Both the position numbers and the translations under genes were made by a program. Under the pieces are notes generated by a model, which searched no databases, was not told where the DNA came from, and saw only the letters and a list, made by a program, of their open reading frames with translations. 50,357 nt of DNA, from NCBI RefSeq assembly GCF_007197645.1, contig NZ_VKGK01000038.1, positions 1 to 50,357 of the forward strand. The letters are read 5' to 3'. The DNA is from Shewanella hanedai (GTDB lineage Bacteria > Pseudomonadota > Gammaproteobacteria > Enterobacterales > Shewanellaceae). Of the stretch, positions 15,820 through 24,769 are shown piece after piece. Within the stretch, counting starts at the first letter, position 1; every line of letters begins with the position of its first letter.

Positions 15820-17269
15820 AGCTCACCACCCGTGTTTCAATATTTCTATTTTTTAGTTCGAGGTAACATTTCTGCATTAAGTTCTGTGCCACTTTCATGC
15901 GATATTTGTCCGAAGCACGAACGTCTGACATGGGCTGAAAATCATGGGCTAAAGCTTGTTGAGCTGCACTAATGTTCTCTTGGTTTAAAGGTTTATTAAG
16001 CAACGCTGCTTCACATTGCTTGGCTCGCATTGGAATACCAGCCATGCCCCCGAACGCAAGACGTAAATCAGTCACCACATTGTCTTTAATTTCAATAAAG
16101 AAGGCGGCGAGTACAGCGGAGATATCATCATCGATACGTTTAGAAATTTTATATAATTTTAAGAACTGGCCAGGTTTGGCTTTAGGGATGTAAAAGCGGT
16201 TAATGAATTCAGATTCTTGTAATACCGTTCTCTTATACGCAATGAAGAAATCCTCCACCGCTATTTTGCGTTCAACATCGCCACGTTGCAGCACCATTTC
16301 TGCCCCGAGTGCAATCAGCGCTGGTGGCATATCACCAATCGGGGAAGCATTACCGACATTGCCGCCTAACGTGCCATTATTGCGCACCTGTCTTGAACCG
16401 ATACGCTCAATCATTTCACCCAGTTCATGATATTCATCATGAAGCATTGGGGTAAATTCGTTATAGGGCACTGCAGAGCCAATCACAAACTGCGTGTCAC
16501 TGTTTTCAAGCACTCTTAACTCATCGACATCACCTAGATAGACTAAATCATCAATGATGTTGAAGTTCTGAGTCACGGATAACGCCAAATCTGTGCCACC
16601 AGCGACTAAAACCGCACTCGGTTGCTCAATTAGTTTTGTCGCTAACTCGGAGACGTTTTTAGGGGCAAAGTAACTGTGCTGATGATCTGAAAGGCTAGCT
16701 GATGGTAATGCTTTGAACTCACTTAATTGCTGTACCGTTTGCTGATAATGCAGCGTAAATGAATCAGGCTTTGCATGCTCGCTTGATGCCATAGCAGCAT
16801 CAATAATCGAACGATATCCCGTACAACGGCATAAGTTCCCTGCAAGTGCCTCGACCACCTCAGCCCGGCTTGGTTGGCTGTTTACTTTATGTAAGGCAAA
16901 TGATGACATCACAAAACCAGGCGTGCAAAAACCACATTGAGAAGCATGATTATCCACCATGGATTGTTGAACATGATGCAAGTTAGCGCCATCTTGAAGG
17001 TCTTCAACCGTAATAAGCTGCTTGCCATGTAGACTACCGACAAAACTGATGCAGGAATTAATCGATTTATAATCAAGGTCTTTCTTGTTTGGGATTAATT
17101 CAGCAACAACGACAGTACAAGCGCCACAGTCACCGGAACAACACCCCTCCTTGGTTCCTGTATTAAATTGCTTTTCACGTAGATACTGTAAGACCGTTAA
17201 ATTCGGGTCTGTATTTTCTAATGTCACGACTTCGTTATTTAATAGGAAACGAACTGTACTTATAGTCAT
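15812..17269 (-). CDS. xdhA: xanthine dehydrogenase, FeS/FAD subunit
   Basis: This 485-residue small subunit is a fusion of three parts. The plant-ferredoxin 2Fe-2S domain shows GTKEGCCSGDCGACTVVVAE; the second helical 2Fe-2S domain shows SQCGFCTPGFVMSS and GNLCRCTGYRSIID, giving the eight cluster cysteines. The FAD domain follows from about residue 190 (VLVAGGTDLALSVTQ, ERIGSRQVRNNGTLGGNVGN). It carries electrons from the Mo subunit to NAD or another acceptor. I chose the ATG at 17269 (MTISTVRFLLNN), because the frame extends to 17353 without homology. It is the first gene of the purine run, so the main promoter should lie in the 580-base gap before patZ, where a TGACAC-type palindrome is found. 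Confidence 0.95.
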   Translation of the reverse strand: MTISTVRFLLNNEVVTLENTDPNLTVLQYLREKQFNTGTKEGCCSGDCGACTVVVAELIPNKKDLDYKSINSCISFVGSLHGKQLITVEDLQDGANLHHVQQSMVDNHASQCGFCTPGFVMSSFALHKVNSQPSRAEVVEALAGNLCRCTGYRSIIDAAMASSEHAKPDSFTLHYQQTVQQLSEFKALPSASLSDHQHSYFAPKNVSELATKLIEQPSAVLVAGGTDLALSVTQNFNIIDDLVYLGDVDELRVLENSDTQFVIGSAVPYNEFTPMLHDEYHELGEMIERIGSRQVRNNGTLGGNVGNASPIGDMPPALIALGAEMVLQRGDVERKIAVEDFFIAYKRTVLQESEFINRFYIPKAKPGQFLKLYKISKRIDDDISAVLAAFFIEIKDNVVTDLRLAFGGMAGIPMRAKQCEAALLNKPLNQENISAAQQALAHDFQPMSDVRASDKYRMKVAQNLMQKCYLELKNRNIETRVVSYA

Positions 17270-17849
17270 AATTTGTTCCGTGATTAATCTTGTAAATTGG
17301 TGTGTGCTGAATTTCACTAATTTAGGTATATCAGAACAAAAAACCTGACACAAGTGTCAATTTTACAAAGGCGCTACATTTTCAACTCAAAAGAACAAAG
17401 AATAGCGTGAGTTTCAACAACACATTGCCTTGTTAAATAGGCAGTGAAATACAGATTAACTTAATTATAACAATAGAATAGAAATTAACCGACAAAAGGC
17501 ACAATTCACAGATGGATTGGATCATCAGTGATACAAGGTTCTTTAATAAATTCCACCTAACGGAACTCAATGTCAAAGTCAAAATTAGAGCTGCGATACT
17601 AATTTCACTCTATATCATCTGCAGCACATTTCAGATTTTTAGCTTATCCCTATGTAAAACCTAGGACTCAGCATTCTATTCATGAATTTCCCCTATTATT
17701 GCGTTCGCCAAGCCTCATATATCATCAATAAACGCTAATCGTAAGTAGACTATTTCTGTCTTTTCTAGGTTGTTGATGCCCCTGATTTTTATGGCTAATC
17801 AAACTTGAAGTAAGGTACACTCAATCATCGCGATTGAAGAGATAACCTT
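17270..17849. other. 580-base divergent intergenic region xdhA / patZ
   Basis: This gap separates the purine operon start from the divergent patZ gene. It contains the TGACAC palindrome near xdhA and a small dyad, TCAATC-ATCGC-GATTGA (17821-17837), directly in front of the patZ ribosome site. I see no ORF with coding character, no RNA gene and no repeat. Two promoters firing outward are expected. Confidence 0.5.
17346..17359. promoter_or_regulatory. palindrome TGACAC-AA-GTGTCA upstream of xdhA
   Basis: TGACACAAGTGTCA has perfect 6-bp arms and lies 77 bases upstream of the xdhA ATG. Read in the xdh direction it contains TTGACA, a good -35 hexamer, although no strong -10 stands at 17 bases. 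A repressor or activator dimer could act here on the whole purine operon. The dyad differs from the AT-rich dyad near the TetR gene. Confidence 0.4.
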
Positions 17850-20549
17850 ATGAGCCAGCGTACGCTTCATACACTGTTTAAACCCAAGTCAATTGCCATT
17901 ATTGGCGCCTCAAATACTGAAAAACGAGCGGGTAATGTAGTGATGAGAAACCTGCTTGCGGGTAGCTTCTCGGGCCCGATAATGCCCGTCACGCCAAAGT
18001 ATCAAGCTGTTTTGGGTGTGCTGGCCTACCCTAATATTGAAAGTCTTCCCCTAATTCCTGATCTCGCAATTATCTGTACTGCGGCCTCTCGAATCCCTTC
18101 CATTGTGGAAACTCTGGCACAATTTGGTTGTAAGGTTGCGATCATTATGGCCTCGGGAATGGGCGATGAGATCAATCAAGATGGGATAAGTTTACTTGAG
18201 GAAACCAAGCGTAATGCCAACCGTTATGGCATGAGAATTTTGGGGCCAAATAGTTTAGGCATGATGCTACCTAACTTAGGCCTGAATGCCAGCTTCGCCC
18301 ATACCAGCGCGCTACCAGGGAAAATTGCCTTCGTGTCACAATCAGCAGCCATCTGTACCACTGTACTTGATTGGGCAAATAACAAAGGCATTGGCTTCTC
18401 CTCTTTTATCTCGTTAGGCGATGCTACCGATATTGATTTTGATGAGTTGCTGGATTATCTCGGCAGAGATGCAAGCACTAATGCCATCTTGCTCTATGTT
18501 GACTCTATTAATGAAAAGCGCCACTTTCTCTCTGCTGCCAGAGCGGCCGCCAGAAACAAACCGATTCTCGTCATTAAGTCAGGTCGAAGTTCTGAAGGTT
18601 CTAATGCCGCTAAACTGCATACTGGCGGGCTAATGGGAAATGACGCCGTCTATGAAGCCGCCTTCAGACGAGCAGGTATGTTGAGAGTAAATGATTTAGT
18701 TGAACTCTTCGCTGCCGTAGAGACCTTAGCCCATTCCTCGCCGTTACTTGGCGAACGTCTGGCTATTGTCAGTAATGGCGGTGGCCCTGCTGTACTTGCC
18801 TTAGATCAATTGATATTGGGAGGAGGCAAGTCAACGGTCATTAGTGGCGATACTTTTACACAACTTAACGAACTGCTGCCCTCAACATGGTCTAAGCAAA
18901 ATCCTGTTGATATTGGTGGGGATTCAGATGCTCAGCGTTATACGCAAACCGTTAAAATCATGATGGATAGTGGCGCTGCTGATGCTATTTTGGTACTACA
19001 CTCTCCTTCTGCATTAGGAGACAGTGTCGAGATTGCCAGTGCTCTAGTGGAGATGATCTCAACGCATCCGAAACGAAGAAGTGTCAATATCCTTACCAAC
19101 TGGAGCGGAGAGGATTCCGCCTATTTAGCACGTAAGCATTTTAACCACGCAGGGATCCCAACCTACAGGACTGCAGGAGGCGCTGTTGGCGCATTCATGC
19201 ACATGGTTGAATATCGACGTAACCAAAAGCTGCTCCAAGAAGTGCCACAATCAATACCCGATAATATCCCCACGAATGTAGAACAAGCCCGAGGTCTACT
19301 TAAAAAGGCACATAAAGCTGGTAAGCGAATTCTAGAAACCCATGAATCCTCAGATATTTTGTCTGCTTATGGCTTAAAAACCATCGACACTTATGTAGCG
19401 AATACCCCTGAAGATGCCGTCAATATTGCCAACAAAATTGGTTACCCTGTAGCAATAAAAGTACAGTCACCCGACATTCATCATAAGTCCGATGTCCATG
19501 GCGTTATGCTTAATCTGAGCAGTGAAGTTGAAGTAGCTCAAGCTGCTGCGGCGATCAAATCTAGGGTCTTAGATATTAATCCGGATGCAGAAATAGAAGG
19601 GTTAATTGTTCAAAAGATGGCGCTCACTGCTGGCGCCCAAGAGATACGAGTGGCGGTGATCAACGACCCTGTTTTTGGGCCTGCTATTTTACTCGGTGAA
19701 GGCGGCTCTGAGTGGGATCCTGCTCGTGATGCTGTTGTTGCACTGCCACCGCTTAACATGACCTTAGCACGCTATATGGTCATTCAGGCCTTAAAAACGC
19801 AAAAGTTAAAAGACAGACACTTACCTTTGGGACTGGATATGAATGCCCTGTGTGTCATGCTCACACAGATATCTCATTTAGTCATTGATTGCCCTGAAAT
19901 CGCCACGCTCGATCTTAATCCTGTATTGTGCGCTGGCGAAAATATCACTCTTCTTGATGTGAATATACAGCTCAATGAAACACTGATTGATAACCCGTTA
20001 AGGCTTGCTATCTCTCCCTACCCCAAAGAACTGGAACAGAGTGCAAAGCTTAAGAATGGGCTGAACATTATGTTGCGCCCTATCTTGCCAGAAGATGAAC
20101 CTAAACATCTTATATTCGATAATTCCTTATCAGATGAAGACAGGTATAAACGCTATTTTGGCGTGCGCTCCAAAATGACTCACGAAGAGATGGCCGTGCT
20201 GACTCAAATTGATTATGCCCGCGAAATGGCCTTTATTGCGATTGCAAAGGATGATAATGGAGAGGATCTGACATTAGGTGCCATTAGAGCCTCCATCGAT
20301 CCGGATAATACCGAAGCTGAGTTTGCAATGGCTGTGAGAAGTGATCATCAAGGTTTGGGATTAGGTCGATTATTACTTGAGAAATTAATCAGCTACTACA
20401 AGAAGAATGATACACAGGTCTTAACAGGTTTTACCATGTTTGAAAATCGCAGCATGGCGAATCTAGCCAAAGGATTAGGCTTTACGGTGACTTTTGATAT
20501 GGAAGAGCGTCTTATTAAAATGGATATGCAGCTCAAAGATAATCAATAA
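17850..20549 (+). CDS. patZ: PatZ-type protein lysine acetyltransferase (ADP-forming acyl-CoA synthetase fold plus GNAT)
   Basis: The 899-residue protein has the domain order of PatZ/YfiQ (E. coli about 886 residues). A CoA-binding NDP-forming acyl-CoA synthetase-like domain comes first (KPKSIAIIGASNTEKRAGNV, then CKVAIIMASGMGDE), followed by a ligase domain, an ATP-grasp-like domain from about residue 490 (IGYPVAIKVQSPDIHHKSDV, LGEGGSEWDP) and a C-terminal GNAT domain from about 735 (AEFAMAVRSDHQGLGLGRLL, the acetyl-CoA loop). Family members acetylate lysines, notably on acetyl-CoA synthetase, and sense acetyl-CoA through the synthetase-like part. It is monocistronic, ends in a converging hairpin with the GGDEF gene, and is divergent from xdhA. 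Whether it modifies purine-pathway enzymes is unknown. Confidence 0.9.
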   Translation: MSQRTLHTLFKPKSIAIIGASNTEKRAGNVVMRNLLAGSFSGPIMPVTPKYQAVLGVLAYPNIESLPLIPDLAIICTAASRIPSIVETLAQFGCKVAIIMASGMGDEINQDGISLLEETKRNANRYGMRILGPNSLGMMLPNLGLNASFAHTSALPGKIAFVSQSAAICTTVLDWANNKGIGFSSFISLGDATDIDFDELLDYLGRDASTNAILLYVDSINEKRHFLSAARAAARNKPILVIKSGRSSEGSNAAKLHTGGLMGNDAVYEAAFRRAGMLRVNDLVELFAAVETLAHSSPLLGERLAIVSNGGGPAVLALDQLILGGGKSTVISGDTFTQLNELLPSTWSKQNPVDIGGDSDAQRYTQTVKIMMDSGAADAILVLHSPSALGDSVEIASALVEMISTHPKRRSVNILTNWSGEDSAYLARKHFNHAGIPTYRTAGGAVGAFMHMVEYRRNQKLLQEVPQSIPDNIPTNVEQARGLLKKAHKAGKRILETHESSDILSAYGLKTIDTYVANTPEDAVNIANKIGYPVAIKVQSPDIHHKSDVHGVMLNLSSEVEVAQAAAAIKSRVLDINPDAEIEGLIVQKMALTAGAQEIRVAVINDPVFGPAILLGEGGSEWDPARDAVVALPPLNMTLARYMVIQALKTQKLKDRHLPLGLDMNALCVMLTQISHLVIDCPEIATLDLNPVLCAGENITLLDVNIQLNETLIDNPLRLAISPYPKELEQSAKLKNGLNIMLRPILPEDEPKHLIFDNSLSDEDRYKRYFGVRSKMTHEEMAVLTQIDYAREMAFIAIAKDDNGEDLTLGAIRASIDPDNTEAEFAMAVRSDHQGLGLGRLLLEKLISYYKKNDTQVLTGFTMFENRSMANLAKGLGFTVTFDMEERLIKMDMQLKDNQ

Positions 20550-20550
20550 A

Positions 20551-20589
20551 TGAACGGTTCACTCCTCATGGTAAAGAGTGAACAGTTCA
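20551..20589. terminator. bidirectional hairpin between patZ and GGDEF gene
   Basis: GTTCACTC at 20557-20564 pairs with GAGTGAAC at 20576-20583, and flanking TGAAC/GTTCA extend the stem with one mismatch. It starts one base after the patZ stop and precedes the convergent GGDEF stop by 20 bases. There is no strong T tract on either side. Confidence 0.55.
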
Positions 20590-20608
20590 AATCGATATTA
20601 TAAAAACA

Positions 20609-21640
20609 CTACTCGCCGCAGACGCGATTTCGACCTGATGATTTAGCTCGATAAAGTGCCTCATCAGCTCTGATAAAATAACTCTCTCTGTCATCACTAT
20701 TATTCAATGTTGCTACGCCGACAGAAACAGTCAGTGGACCGAGTGAATGCTTCTTCTCTTTACCTGTTGTGAGCTTTTTATCAGCAATTTTTTTCCTCAA
20801 TGCCTCAGCAACAATTAAAGCATCATCCAAATGGGTATCTGGCAATAAAACAACAAACTCTTCACCACCATAACGAGCAACAAAATCTGTTCCTTTTACC
20901 GACTTCTTCAATGCTAAAGCCACATATGCTAATACTTTGTCACCCACGAGATGGCCATGGGTATCATTGAATAACTTGAAATGATCAATATCGACGACCA
21001 ATAAACTACTGGCTGTTTGGTTTTGCTCATAGTTTTCCATATGAACCTGAATTTGATCTTCAAACGCACGGCGATTAAATAAAGAAGTCAGTTGATCCGT
21101 TTGCGCGACGACACTCAAGTTTTCCATTTCAGACTTAAGTGAGCAAACCTCTTCATTCATGTGATTGAGATCTGCTTCCATCTGTTTATTGTCGTGGATC
21201 ACTGAGCCCATCTCATTCACTAATGTGTCGACCAACTTATATAGCATGTCTGCATCATTAGTTTTCTGTAGTTCTTGATTAAAATCAGTCAATGTCTCGG
21301 TTAAATTGGCGGTGCCGCTGCTTATTTTACTCACTTTCTCAAGCAGGTTATTAATCACTAATTGAGTTTCTACGTGTACACTTTCGATGACATCTGGTGA
21401 AATTTCTAACACAAACTGCTTAACGAGATCACTGTTAACTTCTTCAGTGAATATTTCACCATTTTCAATTTTATGATCAACAACACGCTTTAAATCTAAA
21501 TTAACGCCTAAGAAATATTCATACCAAACTGAGTAATTTTCTGGGGTAACAGGGATATCGAGTTCAGACATTTTGGGAACGGCATGTCTGAGGATTTTTG
21601 TTGAAACTTCAATATTAGAAAGTTGTTTTACTGAACTCAT
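20609..21640 (-). CDS. diguanylate cyclase (GGDEF domain)
   Basis: This 343-residue cytoplasmic protein has no membrane segment. Residues 1-170 are a helical sensor/coiled-coil region, ending in a predicted coiled coil around NKQMEADLNHMNEEVCSLKS. The GGDEF domain follows from about residue 180: LTSLFNRRAFEDQIQ, IDHFKLFNDTHGHLVGDKVL (metal-binding Asp) and the active loop ARYGGEEF at 258-262, so cyclase activity is expected. The inhibitory I-site position five residues before the loop reads KGTD instead of RxxD, so product inhibition may be weakened. The N-terminal part is not a domain I can name, though similar regions occur in marine gammaproteobacterial cyclases. It is monocistronic and makes c-di-GMP. 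The input signal is unknown. Confidence 0.88.
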   Translation of the reverse strand: MSSVKQLSNIEVSTKILRHAVPKMSELDIPVTPENYSVWYEYFLGVNLDLKRVVDHKIENGEIFTEEVNSDLVKQFVLEISPDVIESVHVETQLVINNLLEKVSKISSGTANLTETLTDFNQELQKTNDADMLYKLVDTLVNEMGSVIHDNKQMEADLNHMNEEVCSLKSEMENLSVVAQTDQLTSLFNRRAFEDQIQVHMENYEQNQTASSLLVVDIDHFKLFNDTHGHLVGDKVLAYVALALKKSVKGTDFVARYGGEEFVVLLPDTHLDDALIVAEALRKKIADKKLTTGKEKKHSLGPLTVSVGVATLNNSDDRESYFIRADEALYRAKSSGRNRVCGE

Positions 21641-21782
21641 ACTTCACCACCGTGGATTCTTATTTTAATGCCAGCGCCTTAATTCATATATCCCTAATTA
21701 TCTACCCGATTATAAATGACATTAAATCAGTGTTAGCAGCCATGCTCTCAAATAGTAGAATTAACCTTACTGTTACAATAAC

Positions 21783-21814
21783 GAAATAAAAGGATGTTGC
21801 CATCCTTTTATTTC
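21783..21814. terminator. strong hairpin terminator after eptA
   Basis: GAAATAAAAGGATG and CATCCTTTTATTTC form perfect 14-bp arms around TTGC. The hairpin lies 9 bases beyond the eptA stop on the minus strand, with T-rich sequence in the 3' arm on either strand, so it may act bidirectionally. Confidence 0.85.
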
Positions 21815-21822
21815 ATAAAAAC

Positions 21823-23466
21823 CTACGTTTTTGCTCTGCATGAAGCAAAAATATCTAACCCTTCATCATAAACCGTCGTTTTTACGTTCATGATCCCCAA
21901 TAATGAATCAAATAAGTTGTCGTGAGAGAATCCCCCCCGCTTTGCTTTTTTGTTCAAACAGCTCTGATCCAACTTATTCTCTTGGCTAAATGCAGGTGAA
22001 AACCAAGTTAGCATGGGGATTCTAGTCTGTTCATCTGGCGCTATCGCATAAGGTGCACCATGAAGATAAAGTCCCTTCTCACCCAATGACTCGCCATGAT
22101 CTGACATATATATCATGCCAGTATTATATTGCCCATCGAGGCCTTTAAGCTTATCAATCACACTCGCTAATATATAATCGGTATACAGAATAGTATTGTC
22201 ATAGGTATTCACTAACGCTTCATCGCTGCAATTTTGTATATCACTACGAGGGCAATCTGGTGTGAACTTTTTATTCGATTCTGGATAGCGCAGATAATAA
22301 GTTGGACCATGGGAGCCAATAACATGCAGTACAATCAAGGTATCGCGATGCTCAATGTTAGCGAGGGTCTTATCCAATTGATTTAGCAGCACCTGATCAA
22401 AACAATAATCACCATTACATAGCTCTGGGTCACTATCTCGCTCAATGGTAATATTGGTTATTCTGTCACAAACCCCTTTACAACCACTGTCATTATCGAG
22501 CCAAACTTGTTGGATATCAGCATGAGCGAGTACATCAAGTACCCCGTCTTGTGCTTCTGCTTTTCTCGCATTGTATTGAGCGCGTGTCATATTTGAAAAC
22601 ATGCAAGGCACTGATACAGCCGTTGCTGTACCGCAAGAAGTCATATTTTGAAACGCTGTGACTTTATGTTCCTTGGTATAAGTATTAGTCGGTTTCTGGT
22701 AACCATAATACTCATAGTTCTTCGCTCTGGCTGTTTCACCAACGACAAGTACCATAAGGTTACCTTTGCCATTTCTTGCTGTGTGCGTATTGACGGCATC
22801 TAAGCCTTGTTGCTGATAAACCAAAGGGGTTTGGAAATAATGTTGGTTAGTATATTTTGCAATTGATCCAATCACGTAAGTAGGCACAACCAAGCGTTTC
22901 AACTCATCATTATTTCGCCCAAAAGACACATAATTTTGATAATAAAAGAAAGCGATCACTCCGATACCAACCAACATGCAGAGCATAAACCCTAATTTAT
23001 GTATGACCTCTTTGATGACAGGTTTATACTCTATGTTGGCTTTTAAAATCAGAAATGCAGGAATGATGCCTGTCAGCAAAAAGTTAACGGCAGATGAAAG
23101 ATTTAGGTAGGTAAAAGCTTCAGCCTGATTTGTTTGCACCGTATTTTCAATCATACCGGTGTCGAATACGACACCGTATTGAAGTGCTGCAAAAAACACA
23201 CTTGATGACAATAAAGTGATTGAGATGAAAAAGGGCTTTAACAGGTATTTGAAGCTAAAAAGTGAGAAAAGAAAACTCAGTGCGAAGATGAGAAACAAAG
23301 GAATCGTCGCAATGAAAATAGGATTAACCTCTGTTTGTTTCTCTATCCCCTGCTGCACAACCTGAAAAAAGGGGATATTAAAAATACACACATAGAATAT
23401 GGCTATAAACAGAGTAAATTGATTTACGGATAGTTTTTTTAAACGAAAGAACACTAGATTACTCAC
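21823..23466 (-). CDS. eptA: lipid A phosphoethanolamine transferase (EptA/MCR family)
   Basis: This 547-residue inner-membrane enzyme moves phosphoethanolamine onto lipid A. Five N-terminal membrane helices (about residues 15-185) precede a periplasmic sulfatase-like domain. That domain shows VVGETARAKNYEYYGY (metal site Glu), the nucleophile Thr in SCGTATAVSVPCMFS, WLDNDSGCKGVCDRI, HVIGSHGPTYYLRYPE and MSDHGESLGEKGLYLHGAPY, with the paired cysteines expected in this family. By memory the sequence is closer to MCR-4-like Shewanella proteins (NQFTLFIA start, CPRSDIQNCS, GGFSHDNLFDSLLGIMNVKT end) than to E. coli EptA. It is a single chromosomal gene with its own terminator and no mobile flanks. 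A two-component regulator is not adjacent. Alanine-rich signals are absent; it is anchored by its helices. Confidence 0.93.
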   Translation of the reverse strand: MSNLVFFRLKKLSVNQFTLFIAIFYVCIFNIPFFQVVQQGIEKQTEVNPIFIATIPLFLIFALSFLFSLFSFKYLLKPFFISITLLSSSVFFAALQYGVVFDTGMIENTVQTNQAEAFTYLNLSSAVNFLLTGIIPAFLILKANIEYKPVIKEVIHKLGFMLCMLVGIGVIAFFYYQNYVSFGRNNDELKRLVVPTYVIGSIAKYTNQHYFQTPLVYQQQGLDAVNTHTARNGKGNLMVLVVGETARAKNYEYYGYQKPTNTYTKEHKVTAFQNMTSCGTATAVSVPCMFSNMTRAQYNARKAEAQDGVLDVLAHADIQQVWLDNDSGCKGVCDRITNITIERDSDPELCNGDYCFDQVLLNQLDKTLANIEHRDTLIVLHVIGSHGPTYYLRYPESNKKFTPDCPRSDIQNCSDEALVNTYDNTILYTDYILASVIDKLKGLDGQYNTGMIYMSDHGESLGEKGLYLHGAPYAIAPDEQTRIPMLTWFSPAFSQENKLDQSCLNKKAKRGGFSHDNLFDSLLGIMNVKTTVYDEGLDIFASCRAKT

Positions 23467-23768
23467 AAAAATAGATTAATGAATAGATCGCGTAAACAGT
23501 AATCACTGCTACGAAAAATTGATTATAACTAATAGTAACAAGGTAATAGAGACTCTTCAATTGCCTTGAAAACATTCACCATACGTGGTAACAACACGGA
23601 ATACACCTTGATTACAATGACAAAACAAAGGTTACCAAAGTGGTCGTGAAAAAAATGTCGTAACGCTGAATATTAGTTGTAGCCACTATTTACGACCGTG
23701 AAAAATCAAGGGAGTTCACCCGCTAATAAATATTAGCGAGGAATAGATATACCAACATAGATCGAACA
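23467..23768. other. 302-base gap upstream of eptA
   Basis: This stretch holds the eptA promoter region and the 3' side of the CDF exporter gene. It contains a CGCTAATA-AA-TATTAGCG palindrome at 23721-23738. The string CGTGAAAAA also occurs twice (near 23646 and 23697). No ORF or RNA gene is supported. Confidence 0.4.
23721..23738. repeat. 18-bp palindrome downstream of the CDF exporter gene
   Basis: CGCTAATAAATATTAGCG has 8-bp perfect arms around AA. It lies 31 bases after the exporter stop on the minus strand, but has no T tract. It could be a weak terminator or a regulator site for eptA, about 255 bases upstream of that start. Confidence 0.4.
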
Positions 23769-24746
23769 TCACCTTATTGATTGATGACATTTCGTGTCAT
23801 GGCAAGTATTTATCTCAATGGTGAGATGACGAACTTGTTCAAACGATCCAAGCTTCTCCTTAAAGTAATCAACCTCTTTTGGTTGATGACTCACTATCGA
23901 GATAGCGGCGGCATAATGATCAGCGCTGATTTTCCATATATGGAGATCGGTGACTTGATGATCCTCTTCAGACTCAATCAAGGCTGTCATTTTATTGCGA
24001 TACATCTCCTCAATACTCTGATCTAATAATATTGGTGATGTTTGACCTAACAACTGCCATGCCCAGCGAGTAATAATGATTGAACCGACTATTCCCATAA
24101 GAGGATCTAACCAAGTTAATCCGTACCACTTTCCAAACAGTAAGGCTGCAATTGCCAATATAGATGTCAGAGCATCAGCCAACACATGTAAATATGCCGC
24201 ACGTAAGTTATGATCTTGGCCTTCATGTGCATGTTCTTGATGATTATGGTGACTGTGACTATGGCCATGAGAGTGCGAATGCCCATGATGATCTTTAAGC
24301 AATAGCGCACTCACAAGGTTTACCGTCAATCCAATGATGGCAACGACGATGGCCTCATTAAATTGGATCTGATGTGGACTAAAGAAACGAGCAGTAGATT
24401 CAACCAACATGATAAGGGCTACCATCCCTAGCGCAATTGCACTGGTGAATCCCCCTAATACACTGACCTTGCCTGTTCCAAATGAAAAATCTGGATTATC
24501 AGCGTGCTTTCGTGCGTAATGATAGGCAAAAAGCGTGATCATAAAAGCAGCTGCATGGGTTCCCATATGCCAGCCGTCAGCCAATAACGCCATGGAACCA
24601 TATACAGTACCGGCAACAATCTCAACAATCATGGTGATCACAGTTAAGTAGAGCACATAACGAGTATTTCGCTCTCCATCAATATTGATACTTGAAAATT
24701 GGTGCTGATGTTGCCAAGGTTTTATCGAGTGCTTGTTATCCACCAT
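23769..24746 (-). CDS. dmeF: DmeF-like cation diffusion facilitator (metal exporter)
   Basis: This protein of about 325 residues is an inner-membrane divalent-metal/proton antiporter. Six hydrophobic helices are visible. The transport site Asp/His pairs are in GSMALLADGWHMGTHAAAFM (TM2) and AAYLHVLADALTSILAIAAL (TM5, H187/D191). Between TM4 and TM5 lies a histidine-rich cytoplasmic loop at residues 152-179. The N-terminal WQHQHQF and the GERNTRYVLYLT segment match DmeF-type Co/Ni exporters better than zinc-type CzcD. The C-terminal cytoplasmic domain ends in ...HDTKCHQSIR. I chose the ATG at 24746; the frame extends four codons to a GTG at 24758 without a ribosome site. The substrate is inferred from subfamily resemblance only. 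Confidence 0.85.
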   Translation of the reverse strand: MVDNKHSIKPWQHQHQFSSINIDGERNTRYVLYLTVITMIVEIVAGTVYGSMALLADGWHMGTHAAAFMITLFAYHYARKHADNPDFSFGTGKVSVLGGFTSAIALGMVALIMLVESTARFFSPHQIQFNEAIVVAIIGLTVNLVSALLLKDHHGHSHSHGHSHSHHNHQEHAHEGQDHNLRAAYLHVLADALTSILAIAALLFGKWYGLTWLDPLMGIVGSIIITRWAWQLLGQTSPILLDQSIEEMYRNKMTALIESEEDHQVTDLHIWKISADHYAAAISIVSHQPKEVDYFKEKLGSFEQVRHLTIEINTCHDTKCHQSIR

Positions 24747-24769
24747 CTCGTTACACACCTTATATTTTT

